In this document: piece after piece, positions 7,343 through 14,869 of the stretch | How the letters are laid out: every line of letters begins with the position of its first letter | Numbering within the stretch: position 1 is the first letter of the stretch | Source of the DNA: Opitutaceae bacterium UBA3033 | GTDB taxonomy: Bacteria; Verrucomicrobiota; Verrucomicrobiia; Opitutales; Opitutaceae | Length of the DNA stretch: 30,569 nt | Direction of reading: 5' to 3' | NCBI GenBank assembly: GCA_002367815.1 | Contig: DFDG01000098.1 | Coordinates: forward strand, 2,984-33,552 | Translations under genes and position numbers: made by a program | Notes under the pieces: generated by a model | The model's database searches: none | What the model saw: only the letters and a program-made list of their open reading frames with translations | What the model was told of the DNA's origin: nothing

Positions 7343-8568
7343 GTAGCGTAACGATAAGTGCGCGGACCGCGACCCGCACTGAGGCGGCGACCCAGCCAGA
7401 TGAAGGGCACGAGAATAATGGCGATGGAAACGCTCCAACGCGCGAGCACCAACGGTCCGGTCCAACCGGTAGTCAGCGCCCAGAACGCGGCGTTGCCGAG
7501 GTTAAGCAGTGCAAGCGGCACCAGGAATTGCCAGGAAAATCGGGTGAGCTGGTCGATGCGCAACCGGAGCAACGTGCCGCGAACCCAAATGAAGAAAACA
7601 ATCATGCCGATCAATTTTCCCATGAACCACACATACGATGGTATGAATTCAAGCCATGCGCAGGGCGCCTGCCAACCCCCGAGGAAAATCGTAACCCCAA
7701 ACCCGCTGAGGGCGGTGAGGCCAAAATATTCGGCCATGAAAAAGAGCGCGTATTTGAACCCGGAGTATTCGGTCAGGTGACCGGCGATCAGTTCGCTCTC
7801 CGCCTCAGGCAAATCAAAGGGGGAGCGATTACTTTCGGCCAAGGCCGCGATGAGAAAGATAATGAAACCGGCAAACCCCCACGGGGTGAAGATATGCCAG
7901 TGCGGGAGAAAGCCGAAGGTCCAGCCGCCTTGGGCCACGGCGATATCCTGCAGGGACAGCGTGCCCACCACCAGGACAACCGGGACGACCGAGAGCACCA
8001 GCGGCAGTTCGTAACTGATCAACTGGGCCAGCGCGCGCATGGCGGAGAGCAGCGAATATTTATTCCGGCTGCCCCAACCGGCCATGAAGATGGCGAGTTC
8101 CGACATCGTGCCGGCGGCGAAAAAATAAAGGATGGCGGCATCGAGTTCCACCGGGATGTATTCCCGCCCGAATGGCAACACGGCGAAACCCATCAGTGAA
8201 AAGGAAACGATCAATACCGGCGCCAGAAAATGCAGCGCCTTATCCGCCGCATCGGGCACCACATCTTCTTTGGTGAATGCCTTGACGGCATCGGCAAAGG
8301 GTTGGGTGAGACCCCAGAGCCGGAGGTTTTTAAACCACGGCAGCCCGGAGCGATTTGGACCCAATCGGTTTTGAAAACGACCGAGCAGTTTGCGTTCGGC
8401 AATGGTTGTGAAAGAAAAGAACAAACCAAAGACCGTCAGAATGACGACGATGGTAATCAGATGGTGGACCCACCACTGCAGACCGGAGGGGAACCACAAC
8501 ACAATCGCATCGCGCAGCACCAAGGGTGCGCGTTCCAGAAAAGACAGACTCGCAAAAGCGGAGATCAT
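7339..8568 (-). CDS. nuoH: NADH-quinone oxidoreductase subunit H
   Basis: Membrane subunit that contacts the peripheral arm and forms much of the quinone chamber (ND1 homologue). It has 409 residues, longer than E. coli NuoH (325), with a longer N-terminus and a hydrophilic C-terminal tail. Signature segments are AERKLLGRFQNRLGPNR in the first conserved loop, ALAESNRSPFDLPEAESEL with its acidic funnel residues, TEYSGFKYALFFMAEY, and FIWVRGTLLRLRIDQL near the end. It starts with an ATGA overlap on nuoI and ends with an ATGA overlap on nuoJ. In the usual order nuoH precedes nuoI; here it follows it. Confidence 0.96.
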   Translation of the reverse strand: MISAFASLSFLERAPLVLRDAIVLWFPSGLQWWVHHLITIVVILTVFGLFFSFTTIAERKLLGRFQNRLGPNRSGLPWFKNLRLWGLTQPFADAVKAFTKEDVVPDAADKALHFLAPVLIVSFSLMGFAVLPFGREYIPVELDAAILYFFAAGTMSELAIFMAGWGSRNKYSLLSAMRALAQLISYELPLVLSVVPVVLVVGTLSLQDIAVAQGGWTFGFLPHWHIFTPWGFAGFIIFLIAALAESNRSPFDLPEAESELIAGHLTEYSGFKYALFFMAEYFGLTALSGFGVTIFLGGWQAPCAWLEFIPSYVWFMGKLIGMIVFFIWVRGTLLRLRIDQLTRFSWQFLVPLALLNLGNAAFWALTTGWTGPLVLARWSVSIAIILVPFIWLGRRLSAGRGPRTYRYAT

Positions 8569-9197
8569 GACGAGGTCGGTGACGGCTTGGGCGATTCGGC
8601 GCTCGGCGCTTTGTCCGTTTTTGCCTCAGCCGCTTGGGCGGCGGCGGCCTTGGCGGCGGCTTTTTCCTCCGCGGCTTTTCGCGCGGCATTCAAGCGTCCA
8701 TCGACTTCGGCGGCTTCGGTCGGTTTGATCTGTTGAAAGTAGGAATTGGGCTTGGCCAGATCTTCGCGATTGAGCAGTAGTTCGTCGAAGCGGTCTGCGG
8801 CCGCGATTTCGAAAACGTGGTCCATTTTGATCGCATCAAACGGGCAGACCTCGACGCAGATCTGACAACTCATGCAAACCGCCGTATCGATCGCGAATAT
8901 CGCCGGGTAGAGCTGCATCTTGCCGTTAGCGTCCGCTTTCTTGTCCGTGCTCTTCTCAATATAGATGCATTGCGGGGGACACTCTTTCTCACAAATCTGG
9001 CAGGCCACACAGCGCAATGTGCCCATAGGGTCCTCGGCATTCTCGGTGACGAGGAAAGGGAAATTGCGGTAATTCTCCGGCAGTTTGGCCGGCACATCGG
9101 GATACTCCTGCGTCACCATCCGCTTGGGATCGTGATAGCTACCCACGAAATTTTTCGCGGTAACGGCGAGACCTTTGATGATACCGGAGCCAAGCAT
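8565..9197 (-). CDS. nuoI: NADH-quinone oxidoreductase subunit I (two [4Fe-4S] ferredoxin-like)
   Basis: Peripheral-arm subunit that carries clusters N6a and N6b and passes electrons to NuoB. The start is placed at ATG 9197, 5 bp after the nuoD stop, because MLGSGIIKGLAVTAKNF is the family N-terminus. An in-frame extension to 9281 overlaps nuoD and does not look real. There are two complete CxxCxxCxxxCP motifs, CVACQICEKECPP and CMSCQICVEVCPFDAI. The protein has 210 residues with about 45 residues of Ala/Lys/Glu-rich low-complexity tail at the C-terminus (runs such as EEKAAAKAAAAQAA), absent from ordinary NuoI. Because nuoEFG are missing here, NuoI would be the outermost electron-carrying subunit encoded and the likely docking point for an alternative donor. 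That last point is inference. Confidence 0.95.
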   Translation of the reverse strand: MLGSGIIKGLAVTAKNFVGSYHDPKRMVTQEYPDVPAKLPENYRNFPFLVTENAEDPMGTLRCVACQICEKECPPQCIYIEKSTDKKADANGKMQLYPAIFAIDTAVCMSCQICVEVCPFDAIKMDHVFEIAAADRFDELLLNREDLAKPNSYFQQIKPTEAAEVDGRLNAARKAAEEKAAAKAAAAQAAEAKTDKAPSAESPKPSPTSS

Positions 9198-9202
9198 GGC
9201 GA

Positions 9203-10384
9203 TTAGCGATCGACCTCCCCGAGGACAATGTCGATGGAACCGAGGATCACCACAGCATCGGCTATCGTGTGGCCGCGGCACATTTCCTCCAGCAAGGTCA
9301 GGTTGATAAGTGACGGCGGACGCACCCGGTAACGGTAAGGAATCGGTGAGCCGTCGCTGATGAGAAAAAAGCCGAGTTCTCCCTTGGGGCTTTCGATGCG
9401 GCCATAAGCCTCACCCGCCTTGGGTCGGAAACCGCGAATCTTTGCCTTCGGATCCATGATGGGGCCACCGGGCAATTCGCGGAAAGCCTGTTGGAGTATT
9501 TTCACGGATTCACGCATTTCGAGAATGCGCATCATGTAGCGATCGTAGGTGTCACCATGGTCTCCGAGCGGAACGCGGAAATCGAAGCGTGGATAATAGC
9601 CGTAGCCGTCAACCTTGCGCACATCGTAATTGTAACCCGAGGCCCGAAGCCCCGGACCGGTGATGCCGGCATTGACCGCGTGATTGGGATCCAATCGACC
9701 CACACCCTGGGTGCGCGCGAGCATGATCTCGTTGCCGGTGAGCATCATCTCATATTCGTCGAGAAACCGGGGAAAATTATCCACTACGGCACTCGCCGTG
9801 GCGAGCCACTCGGGCGTGGGATCCACCCGGCAACCGCCGAAGCGTTGGTAATTGCACATCATGCGTGAGCCGCTGAGCGCCTCGAAAAGGTCGATGATCT
9901 TTTCGCGCTCGCGAAACGCGTAAAGCAACGGAGTAAACGAGGTGCCGAGATCGTTGAAGAGGAACCCGACCAGACAACTGTGATTCACCAACCGGGTAAG
10001 CTCGGCCATGATGACGCGCAAATATTCCGCCCGCTCAGGGACGGCCTGGCCGGCAAGTTTTTCGACCGTAAGCGCATAAGCCCAGTTGGTCGTCATGGAG
10101 CAGAGGTAGTCGAGCCGGTCGGTGTAAGGCATCGAGCCCAAGTAAGTCGTGTTCTCCGCGATTTTCTCGTGATTGCGGTGGAGGTAGCCGAAGACGGGTT
10201 TCAGTTTAACGATCTGTTCACCGTCCAACGTCACGACCATGCGAAACACGCCATGGGTCGAGGGATGTTGCGGCCCCATCGAAACTTCGAGCAGATCCCC
10301 GTGAAACTCGTCATTCACCTGCCGGACCGTGGGACCGGAAAACGGAGAAAACGGCGCGGGGGCGGAATTGGAATCGGTCATCAT
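9203..10384 (-). CDS. nuoD: NADH-quinone oxidoreductase subunit D (49-kDa homologue)
   Basis: Quinone-site subunit of the peripheral arm, 393 residues, unfused to NuoC. The quinone-binding loop with histidine is seen as MGPQHPSTHG. Other hallmarks are FGYLHRNHEKIAEN, MPYTDRLDYL and the C-terminal LGSIDIVLGEVDR. The [NiFe]-hydrogenase cysteines are absent, as expected for Nuo. The ATG at 10384 overlaps the nuoC stop; a second ATG follows at once (MM), so either may be used. The first ~20 residues are a Ser/Pro/Ala-rich leader. Confidence 0.96.
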   Translation of the reverse strand: MMTDSNSAPAPFSPFSGPTVRQVNDEFHGDLLEVSMGPQHPSTHGVFRMVVTLDGEQIVKLKPVFGYLHRNHEKIAENTTYLGSMPYTDRLDYLCSMTTNWAYALTVEKLAGQAVPERAEYLRVIMAELTRLVNHSCLVGFLFNDLGTSFTPLLYAFREREKIIDLFEALSGSRMMCNYQRFGGCRVDPTPEWLATASAVVDNFPRFLDEYEMMLTGNEIMLARTQGVGRLDPNHAVNAGITGPGLRASGYNYDVRKVDGYGYYPRFDFRVPLGDHGDTYDRYMMRILEMRESVKILQQAFRELPGGPIMDPKAKIRGFRPKAGEAYGRIESPKGELGFFLISDGSPIPYRYRVRPPSLINLTLLEEMCRGHTIADAVVILGSIDIVLGEVDR

Positions 10385-11043
10385 GATGCCGGACCCTCAT
10401 TGGCTGAATCTTCCGCCGCCGGGTAATGGCCTTTGGCGCGTTCCAGCACCGCACCATGCGGCGTGGGCTCGTATTCGTAGTCGTCAACCTCCACGTAATC
10501 CTTGCGCATCGGGTGATCCTTAAACTCGTCCCACATGAGCAAACGGCGCAGGTCCGGGTGGCCTTCGAAAACAATGCCGTAGAGATCAAAAATTTCGCGT
10601 TCTTGAAAGTCACATGAACGCCAAACTGGGGTTAACGAAGGCAAGGTAACTTGATCGGTGCGGTTTTCGGTGCGCAGACGGAGCGTCACCGGGCCATGCT
10701 GCAAGGCCATTGAAAAAAGATGGTACACCGCCTCCAAATAACCGGGTTCAATCTGTTTGGTTTTTTCTTCCACCACTTTGTCCGGGCCACCTTCCGGATC
10801 GGGCACGGATTTTTTGGTGGTCTCCGTGATTTCCTTTTCCGGCCAATCAATGCCGGTGGCATTGGAACAATAATCGAGCGCCAACTTTTCGTCATCGCGG
10901 AGAAAGAGGGCGATGGCCCGTGCATTGGCCGCATCGAGTAAGAGTGAATGCTGCTCGGCCGCGCCCGGATTGAGCACCATCTCCACCTTAGCCCCGGGAA
11001 ACCGGGCCAGGAGTCGGTCACGAATTTGCTCAAGCGTTTCCAT
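10381..11043 (-). CDS. nuoC: NADH-quinone oxidoreductase subunit C (30-kDa homologue)
   Basis: Peripheral-arm scaffold subunit, 220 residues. The signature FQEREIFDLYGIVFEGHPDL followed by RRLLMWDEFKDHPMRKDY is clear. Between residues ~75 and 100 there is a charged insert (KSVPDPEGGPDKVVEEKTKQ) that most NuoC proteins lack. The gene lies 2 bp after nuoB, and its stop overlaps the nuoD start. Confidence 0.95.
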   Translation of the reverse strand: METLEQIRDRLLARFPGAKVEMVLNPGAAEQHSLLLDAANARAIALFLRDDEKLALDYCSNATGIDWPEKEITETTKKSVPDPEGGPDKVVEEKTKQIEPGYLEAVYHLFSMALQHGPVTLRLRTENRTDQVTLPSLTPVWRSCDFQEREIFDLYGIVFEGHPDLRRLLMWDEFKDHPMRKDYVEVDDYEYEPTPHGAVLERAKGHYPAAEDSANEGPAS

Positions 11044-11045
11044 GG

Positions 11046-11714
11046 TCAGGTCTTGCGGGGCAAAGTGGGTGGATTGAACACCGTGGGGTTGCTCGGTGGT
11101 TGCAGATCGTGTTCACCAAAATCCGGGATCGGAAACTCGCTGGCGACATCATCGCGCAAATGTCGCGCGGTATCAGGACCGGAAACCCGTTCTGCCCGGA
11201 TTTTTTCCTGCAGTTTAACCAAGCCATTGAGGAGGGCTTCCGGACGGGGCGGGCAACCGGGGATGTAGATGTCGACCGGGATGTAACGATCGATCCCCTT
11301 GAGGACATTGTAACCCTGTTTGAAAGGACCGCCGGAAATCGCACAAGCGCCCATGGCGATGCAATATTTGGGCTCGGGCATCTGGTTCCACAGTCGCACC
11401 ACTTGCGGGGCCATTTTCTTAGTCACGGTGCCGGATACGATCATCAGGTCGGCCTGCCGCGGGGAAGGGCGAAAAATCTCGGCGCCGAAACGCGCAATAT
11501 CAAAGCGGGCGGTGGCGGCGGCGATCATTTCGATGGCGCAACAGGCCAAGCCAAATTGTAGCGGCCAGATGGAATTGCTGCGGCCCCAATTGTAGAGTTC
11601 TTCCAGACTGGTGAGCAGGATACCGTGGCGGCGCAGTTCTTCGCGTTGTTCGTCCGATATATTTCCGGCGGCCGGAAATGGAGTTGGGGCGGTCGGGGAC
11701 GAGGGCTCGCTCAT
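11046..11714 (-). CDS. nuoB: NADH-quinone oxidoreductase subunit B (PSST, cluster N2)
   Basis: Carries the terminal [4Fe-4S] cluster N2 next to the quinone site. It has 222 residues. The vicinal cysteines are in GLACCAIEM, and the remaining ligands are in MGACAISGGPF and IPGCPPRPEAL, so all four are present. TVTKKMAPQVVRLWNQMPEPK is the usual following block, here split by a few substitutions. The N-terminal ~20 residues (Ser/Pro-rich) and the C-terminal ~40 residues are non-conserved. There is one base between it and the upstream nuoA stop. Confidence 0.96.
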   Translation of the reverse strand: MSEPSSPTAPTPFPAAGNISDEQREELRRHGILLTSLEELYNWGRSNSIWPLQFGLACCAIEMIAAATARFDIARFGAEIFRPSPRQADLMIVSGTVTKKMAPQVVRLWNQMPEPKYCIAMGACAISGGPFKQGYNVLKGIDRYIPVDIYIPGCPPRPEALLNGLVKLQEKIRAERVSGPDTARHLRDDVASEFPIPDFGEHDLQPPSNPTVFNPPTLPRKT

Positions 11715-11715
11715 A

Positions 11716-12087
11716 TTATTTCCACTCCAAGTGTCCGCGGTGCCAGGCCCAGACGAGCCCTTCGACCAAGAGAAGAATGAAGACCAGCATGGCTACCAAT
11801 GCGCCCGTGGGCAGTCCGGTAAACGCGACGGCAAAGGGCAGCAGAAAAAGCACTTCCACATCGAAGATCAGGAAGAAAATCGCGTAAAGGTAGTAATGGG
11901 CCTTGAACTGAATCCATGAATCGCCCGTGGCCTCCAACCCGCATTCGTAAGTGCTGTTTTTGAGTTTGCTGGGTTTGGCCGCCTGAAAACTCATCACCCA
12001 AAGGCGGGCTAAGCCCAGCAGGATCAGGGGGAAGGCGAGGGCTACGCCTAGAAAGAGGGCTAGAAATGCGTAAGGGTGGGAAGCCAT
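11716..12087 (-). CDS. nuoA: NADH-quinone oxidoreductase subunit A
   Basis: First gene of the nuo operon: 123 residues with three membrane helices. The family block NSTYECGLEATGDSWIQFKA (conserved YECG) is followed by HYYLYAIFFLIFDVEVLFLLP with the conserved acidic pair in FDVE. The operon promoter must lie in or upstream of the 83 bp between this ATG and the moaE stop, because moaE lies in the same direction immediately upstream. I did not find a convincing -35/-10 pair in the gap, so read-through from the moa genes is possible. Confidence 0.96.
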   Translation of the reverse strand: MASHPYAFLALFLGVALAFPLILLGLARLWVMSFQAAKPSKLKNSTYECGLEATGDSWIQFKAHYYLYAIFFLIFDVEVLFLLPFAVAFTGLPTGALVAMLVFILLLVEGLVWAWHRGHLEWK

Positions 12088-12170
12088 GGTCGGTCCAAAG
12101 AATAGATAAACGTCAGATCATCTCCTTTTCTTGGCCAAGGCTGTGCATTCTTTGCCAGAAATCCATTAGT

Positions 12171-12617
12171 TTATTGAATAGGGTTGGATTTTGCACCGTC
12201 TCCGCGGGTGGCACAATTGATCCACTCGCTTGCGCCATCGGCATAATGTTCCTTTTTCCAGATCGGCACCCGGGCTTTGACTTCGTCGATAATGTAACGG
12301 CAGGCATCAAATGCAGCCCCGCGATGAGCCGCACTCACCCCGGTCCAAACCGCCAGATCTCCGATCTGCAAAGATCCCACCCGGTGCAGGCAGACGATGG
12401 ATTGCACCGCAAATTTTCCCCGCGCCTCGGCTAAAATGCGCTCCCCTTCCGCTTCGGCCAACTGGGTGTAAGCTTCATAGTCGAGCGATTGCACCGGTTT
12501 ACCCTCGTTATGATTACGCACCCACCCCTCAAAGGTCACTCCGGCTCCGGCCTGAGGATCCAATAACTCGGCCTTAAGCGCGATCGGATCAATCGGTTCG
12601 TTGACGATGCGAAACAT
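12171..12617 (-). CDS. moaE: Molybdopterin synthase catalytic subunit MoaE
   Basis: Large subunit of molybdopterin synthase, which inserts two sulfurs carried by MoaD into cyclic pyranopterin monophosphate. It has 148 residues. Typical elements are FEGWVRNHNEGKPVQSLDYE near the N-terminus, HRVGSLQIGDLAVWTGVSAAHR in the core, and the lysine-containing active-site segment VPIWKKEHYADG. The gene follows moaD after 3 bp and is the last of moaC-moaD-moaE. nuoA begins 83 bp downstream in the same direction. Confidence 0.95.
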   Translation of the reverse strand: MFRIVNEPIDPIALKAELLDPQAGAGVTFEGWVRNHNEGKPVQSLDYEAYTQLAEAEGERILAEARGKFAVQSIVCLHRVGSLQIGDLAVWTGVSAAHRGAAFDACRYIIDEVKARVPIWKKEHYADGASEWINCATRGDGAKSNPIQ

Positions 12618-12620
12618 AAA

Positions 12621-12860
12621 TCAGCCTCCGGCCACCGGGGGAATAAACACCACTGCATCACCTGTTTTAAGGGTGGCATCAGGGGCGACAAAATCTCCGT
12701 TGACGGCCGCGCGCACGCGATTGGCCGGCAGGGTAAACGCGTGTTGTTGCTGCAACTCCGCGTAAAGTGCATTCGGCGTGGTCGCGGAAGTTTCGATCGT
12801 TTCCTCTCTCAGGCCGCGTTGCTCCCGCAGGAGCGCAAAATACTGGATGTGCAATTGCAT
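12621..12860 (-). CDS. moaD: Molybdopterin synthase sulfur carrier subunit MoaD
   Basis: Ubiquitin-like sulfur carrier of 79 residues. It ends in the required diglycine (PPVAGG) that is adenylated and thiocarboxylated, and has the family start MQLHIQYFALLREQRGL and the VNGDFV strand. Its ATG overlaps the moaC stop by one base (TGATG), which shows tight coupling. The gene that adenylates it (moeB) is not in the window. Confidence 0.95.
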   Translation of the reverse strand: MQLHIQYFALLREQRGLREETIETSATTPNALYAELQQQHAFTLPANRVRAAVNGDFVAPDATLKTGDAVVFIPPVAGG

Positions 12861-13333
12861 CAGGTGGCGTGGTAGTCGCTCTTGCCCCCGGTTTTTCCCA
12901 CCAGCCGGATTTCCTTGATCACGATGCCGTGCGAAACGGCCTTGCCCATGTCGTAAAGGGTCAATGCCGCCAAACTCGCGCCGGTGAGCGCTTCCATTTC
13001 GACCCCGGTTTTGGCTTCCGTCTTAACCCGGCAATGGATCGTCACCTCGTGACCATCGCCGGAGACCACCATCTCCACCTGGCAATCATCCAAGGGCAAG
13101 GGATGGCAAAGGGGAATTAGATTGCTGGTTTGTTTCGCGCCCATCACACCGGCGAGCACGGCGGTTTGAAATACCGGACCCTTCTTGGTCGCGATCTCTC
13201 CGTCCCGCAGCAAAGCCGCCAGTTCGGCCGGCAGCGTGACCACGGCCACGGCGTGGGCGGTGCGCTTAGTGACGGCTTTGTCGCCGACGTTGACCATCGC
13301 CGGCTGACCTTGGGCATTCACATGGGAAAGCAT
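12860..13333 (-). CDS. moaC: Cyclic pyranopterin monophosphate synthase MoaC
   Basis: Converts the MoaA product (3',8-cyclo-7,8-dihydro-GTP) to cyclic pyranopterin monophosphate. It has 157 residues. Active-site elements are ATKKGPV, IPLCHPLPLDD, KTEAKTGVEMEALTGAS and LYDMGKAVSHGIVI. The usual DMCKA reads DMGKA, a change of the non-catalytic cysteine, while the Asp and Lys are kept. It heads the short moaCDE transcript. Its upstream 220-bp spacer carries hairpin repeats. Confidence 0.95.
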   Translation of the reverse strand: MLSHVNAQGQPAMVNVGDKAVTKRTAHAVAVVTLPAELAALLRDGEIATKKGPVFQTAVLAGVMGAKQTSNLIPLCHPLPLDDCQVEMVVSGDGHEVTIHCRVKTEAKTGVEMEALTGASLAALTLYDMGKAVSHGIVIKEIRLVGKTGGKSDYHAT

Positions 13334-13422
13334 GGGCCAACCTTTTCACGCAAAGCCGCCCGGTCGCAAAGCTATAAATTGGGTTGGTGGATCGTCAGTC
13401 GGCGGGGAGAAAAGAAGGGGTA

Positions 13423-13506
13423 GGTAGGGGCCGATCTATGGTCTCTTCCAAATGTTAGCCCCATACCGCCTTTGCCAAGGTAGGGGCCGTTATCTTTAAC
13501 GGCCCT
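13423..13506 (+). repeat. Two REP-like hairpin repeats between moaC and moeA
   Basis: Two copies of GGTAGGGGCCG in the same orientation start at 13423 and 13479. The second heads a perfect 9-bp hairpin: GGGCCGTTA at 13484-13492 pairs with TAACGGCCC at 13497-13505 across a TCTT loop. The first can form a long bulged stem, GGTAGGGGC (13423-13431) with GCCCCATACC (13458-13467). The GTAGGG head matches the REPs that flank the transposase at 21631-22104. The elements sit in the 220-bp moeA/moaC gap (13334-13553), so they could also end or process moe/moa mRNA. Confidence 0.55.
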
Positions 13507-13553
13507 GTGCTTCAAGTGAACCACGCAGCCATTGGGCACCCGGCCTGTCCAAT

Positions 13554-14771
13554 TCAAACCCAAGGCCAGTAGTTGGCAACAGTTCCGGCGGGAAACTCTT
13601 TTTTATCCGCCGGTAATTCTACAAACCCATCAGTGTCCACCAGCCCCGCAAAATCACCGGATGAATTCGTTGGGTTGGGGCGCGCGGTTGGGCCCCCTTT
13701 GCCGTCATCGATCAGTTGCACCGGCAGCAAGTAGGCCAGCGGGGGATTGAATTGCACCGCTGCATCGAGCCGAATCGTGTGAGTTTTTATCCCCATGTGA
13801 CCACTGGACTTCGCCAGCGCAGGCAATACATAGCGATGCAAACAGGTGTAAGCTGAAACCGGATTTCCGGGCAGCGCGAAAACCGCCACCTGTCGTGAAC
13901 TCATACCAAACCAGAATGGCTTGCCCGGTCTTTGCGCTACGCCTTGAAAAATCTTTTTTACCTCGAGGGTTTCCAAGACCTCCGGCAGGTAATCGAATTT
14001 GCCCTTTGATACCCCGCCGGTGAGCAGCACGATGTCAAACTCAGCAAGAATGTGCCATAGTTGGTGCTCGATTTCGTGGCGCATATCGTGGAGGTGAAAT
14101 CGCTCGATCTGCGGATACCCGGCCGCAATCAATGCCGCGCGCAACGCATAGTCGTTGCTCCGACGGATCTGGTGGGGCGCCACGATTGCATCGACTTCAA
14201 CCAATTCATCTCCTGTGCCAACCACGGCAATTTTTGGTTGCTGGCTGACCTGTAACGTGGCGCACCCACAACTCGCCGCCACCGCAATCTCGCGGCCGGT
14301 TAGTTTGGTGCCTTTCGCCACAATCAAATCGTTGGCTTTGAAATCCGAACCGCGCGCATGAACCGCACTTCCCGCCATGGTATTTTTAGCCGCGTTGATA
14401 TCGATCGTAACTACATTGGCCTCAACATCCCTCGTCGTTGACTCGTATGGGACTACACAATCCGCCCTGATGGGCAGCACTGCGCCAGTCATTATTTCCA
14501 CACAGGCCGCCGCAGCATCGCTCAGCTCAAATGGACGCATCCCCGCCGCTTGCACGCCTTCGGCCACGAATTTGCGCACGCCTTCAACCAAGCTGGATGA
14601 TCGGAGGGCGTAACCGTCCATGGTCACCCGGTCAAATGGCGGCAGGTCACGATCCGCTCGAATATCCTCCCGCAAAATACGGCCGTGAGCTTTAGCCAAG
14701 GGACATTCCTGCACCGGAAAAGTGGGGATCTGGGTCAGAATAAGTTTCTCGGCTTCGGCGGGGGTCAGCAT
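13554..14771 (-). CDS. moeA: Molybdopterin molybdenumtransferase MoeA
   Basis: Inserts molybdate into adenylylated molybdopterin to complete Moco. It has 405 residues, the normal length. Motifs in order: PPFDRVTMDGYAL (residues ~44-56), EIMTGAVLPIRADCVVPYE, VVGTGDELV (~185), LLTGGVSKGKFDYLPEVLE (~250), AQRPGKPFWFG and FALPGNPVSAY, with a C-terminal domain IV. The gene is divergent from moaA and upstream of moaCDE on the same strand. It is separated from moaC by the 220-bp repeat-containing spacer. Confidence 0.95.
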   Translation of the reverse strand: MLTPAEAEKLILTQIPTFPVQECPLAKAHGRILREDIRADRDLPPFDRVTMDGYALRSSSLVEGVRKFVAEGVQAAGMRPFELSDAAAACVEIMTGAVLPIRADCVVPYESTTRDVEANVVTIDINAAKNTMAGSAVHARGSDFKANDLIVAKGTKLTGREIAVAASCGCATLQVSQQPKIAVVGTGDELVEVDAIVAPHQIRRSNDYALRAALIAAGYPQIERFHLHDMRHEIEHQLWHILAEFDIVLLTGGVSKGKFDYLPEVLETLEVKKIFQGVAQRPGKPFWFGMSSRQVAVFALPGNPVSAYTCLHRYVLPALAKSSGHMGIKTHTIRLDAAVQFNPPLAYLLPVQLIDDGKGGPTARPNPTNSSGDFAGLVDTDGFVELPADKKEFPAGTVANYWPWV

Positions 14772-14869
14772 GCGGTGGGTTTAAGTTACAGTTCTCATTT
14801 CGTGGGTCAGTGCGAAAATTCGCAAGCTGGCTTTGCCACGAGGCTCGCAGTGTGTCTCAGTGGCAGACC
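14772..14869. promoter_or_regulatory. Divergent moeA/moaA control region
   Basis: These 98 bp must hold the start signals for both moeA (minus) and moaA (plus). They contain a spaced palindrome, TGCGAA-AA-TTCGCA near 14811-14824, which could be an operator. An in-frame GTG at 14810 would extend moaA into this region but is not supported by homology. I see no sequence that I can safely match to the Moco riboswitch. Confidence 0.4.

Noticed and set aside
7342..7465. Longer nuoJ start at 7465
   Set aside because: The added residues are out-of-frame nuoH sequence. The ATG at 7342 overlaps the nuoH stop by ATGA and begins at the expected first helix.
12088..12170. Sigma-70 promoter for nuoA
   Set aside because: A TATTCT-like -10 and a CTTGGCCAAG palindrome are present, but no -35 box with proper spacing; not enough to call.
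13334..13553. Moco riboswitch ahead of moaC
   Set aside because: The leader is structured, but I could not match the conserved Moco RNA core by eye. The repeats fit REP elements better. A covariance-model search would decide.
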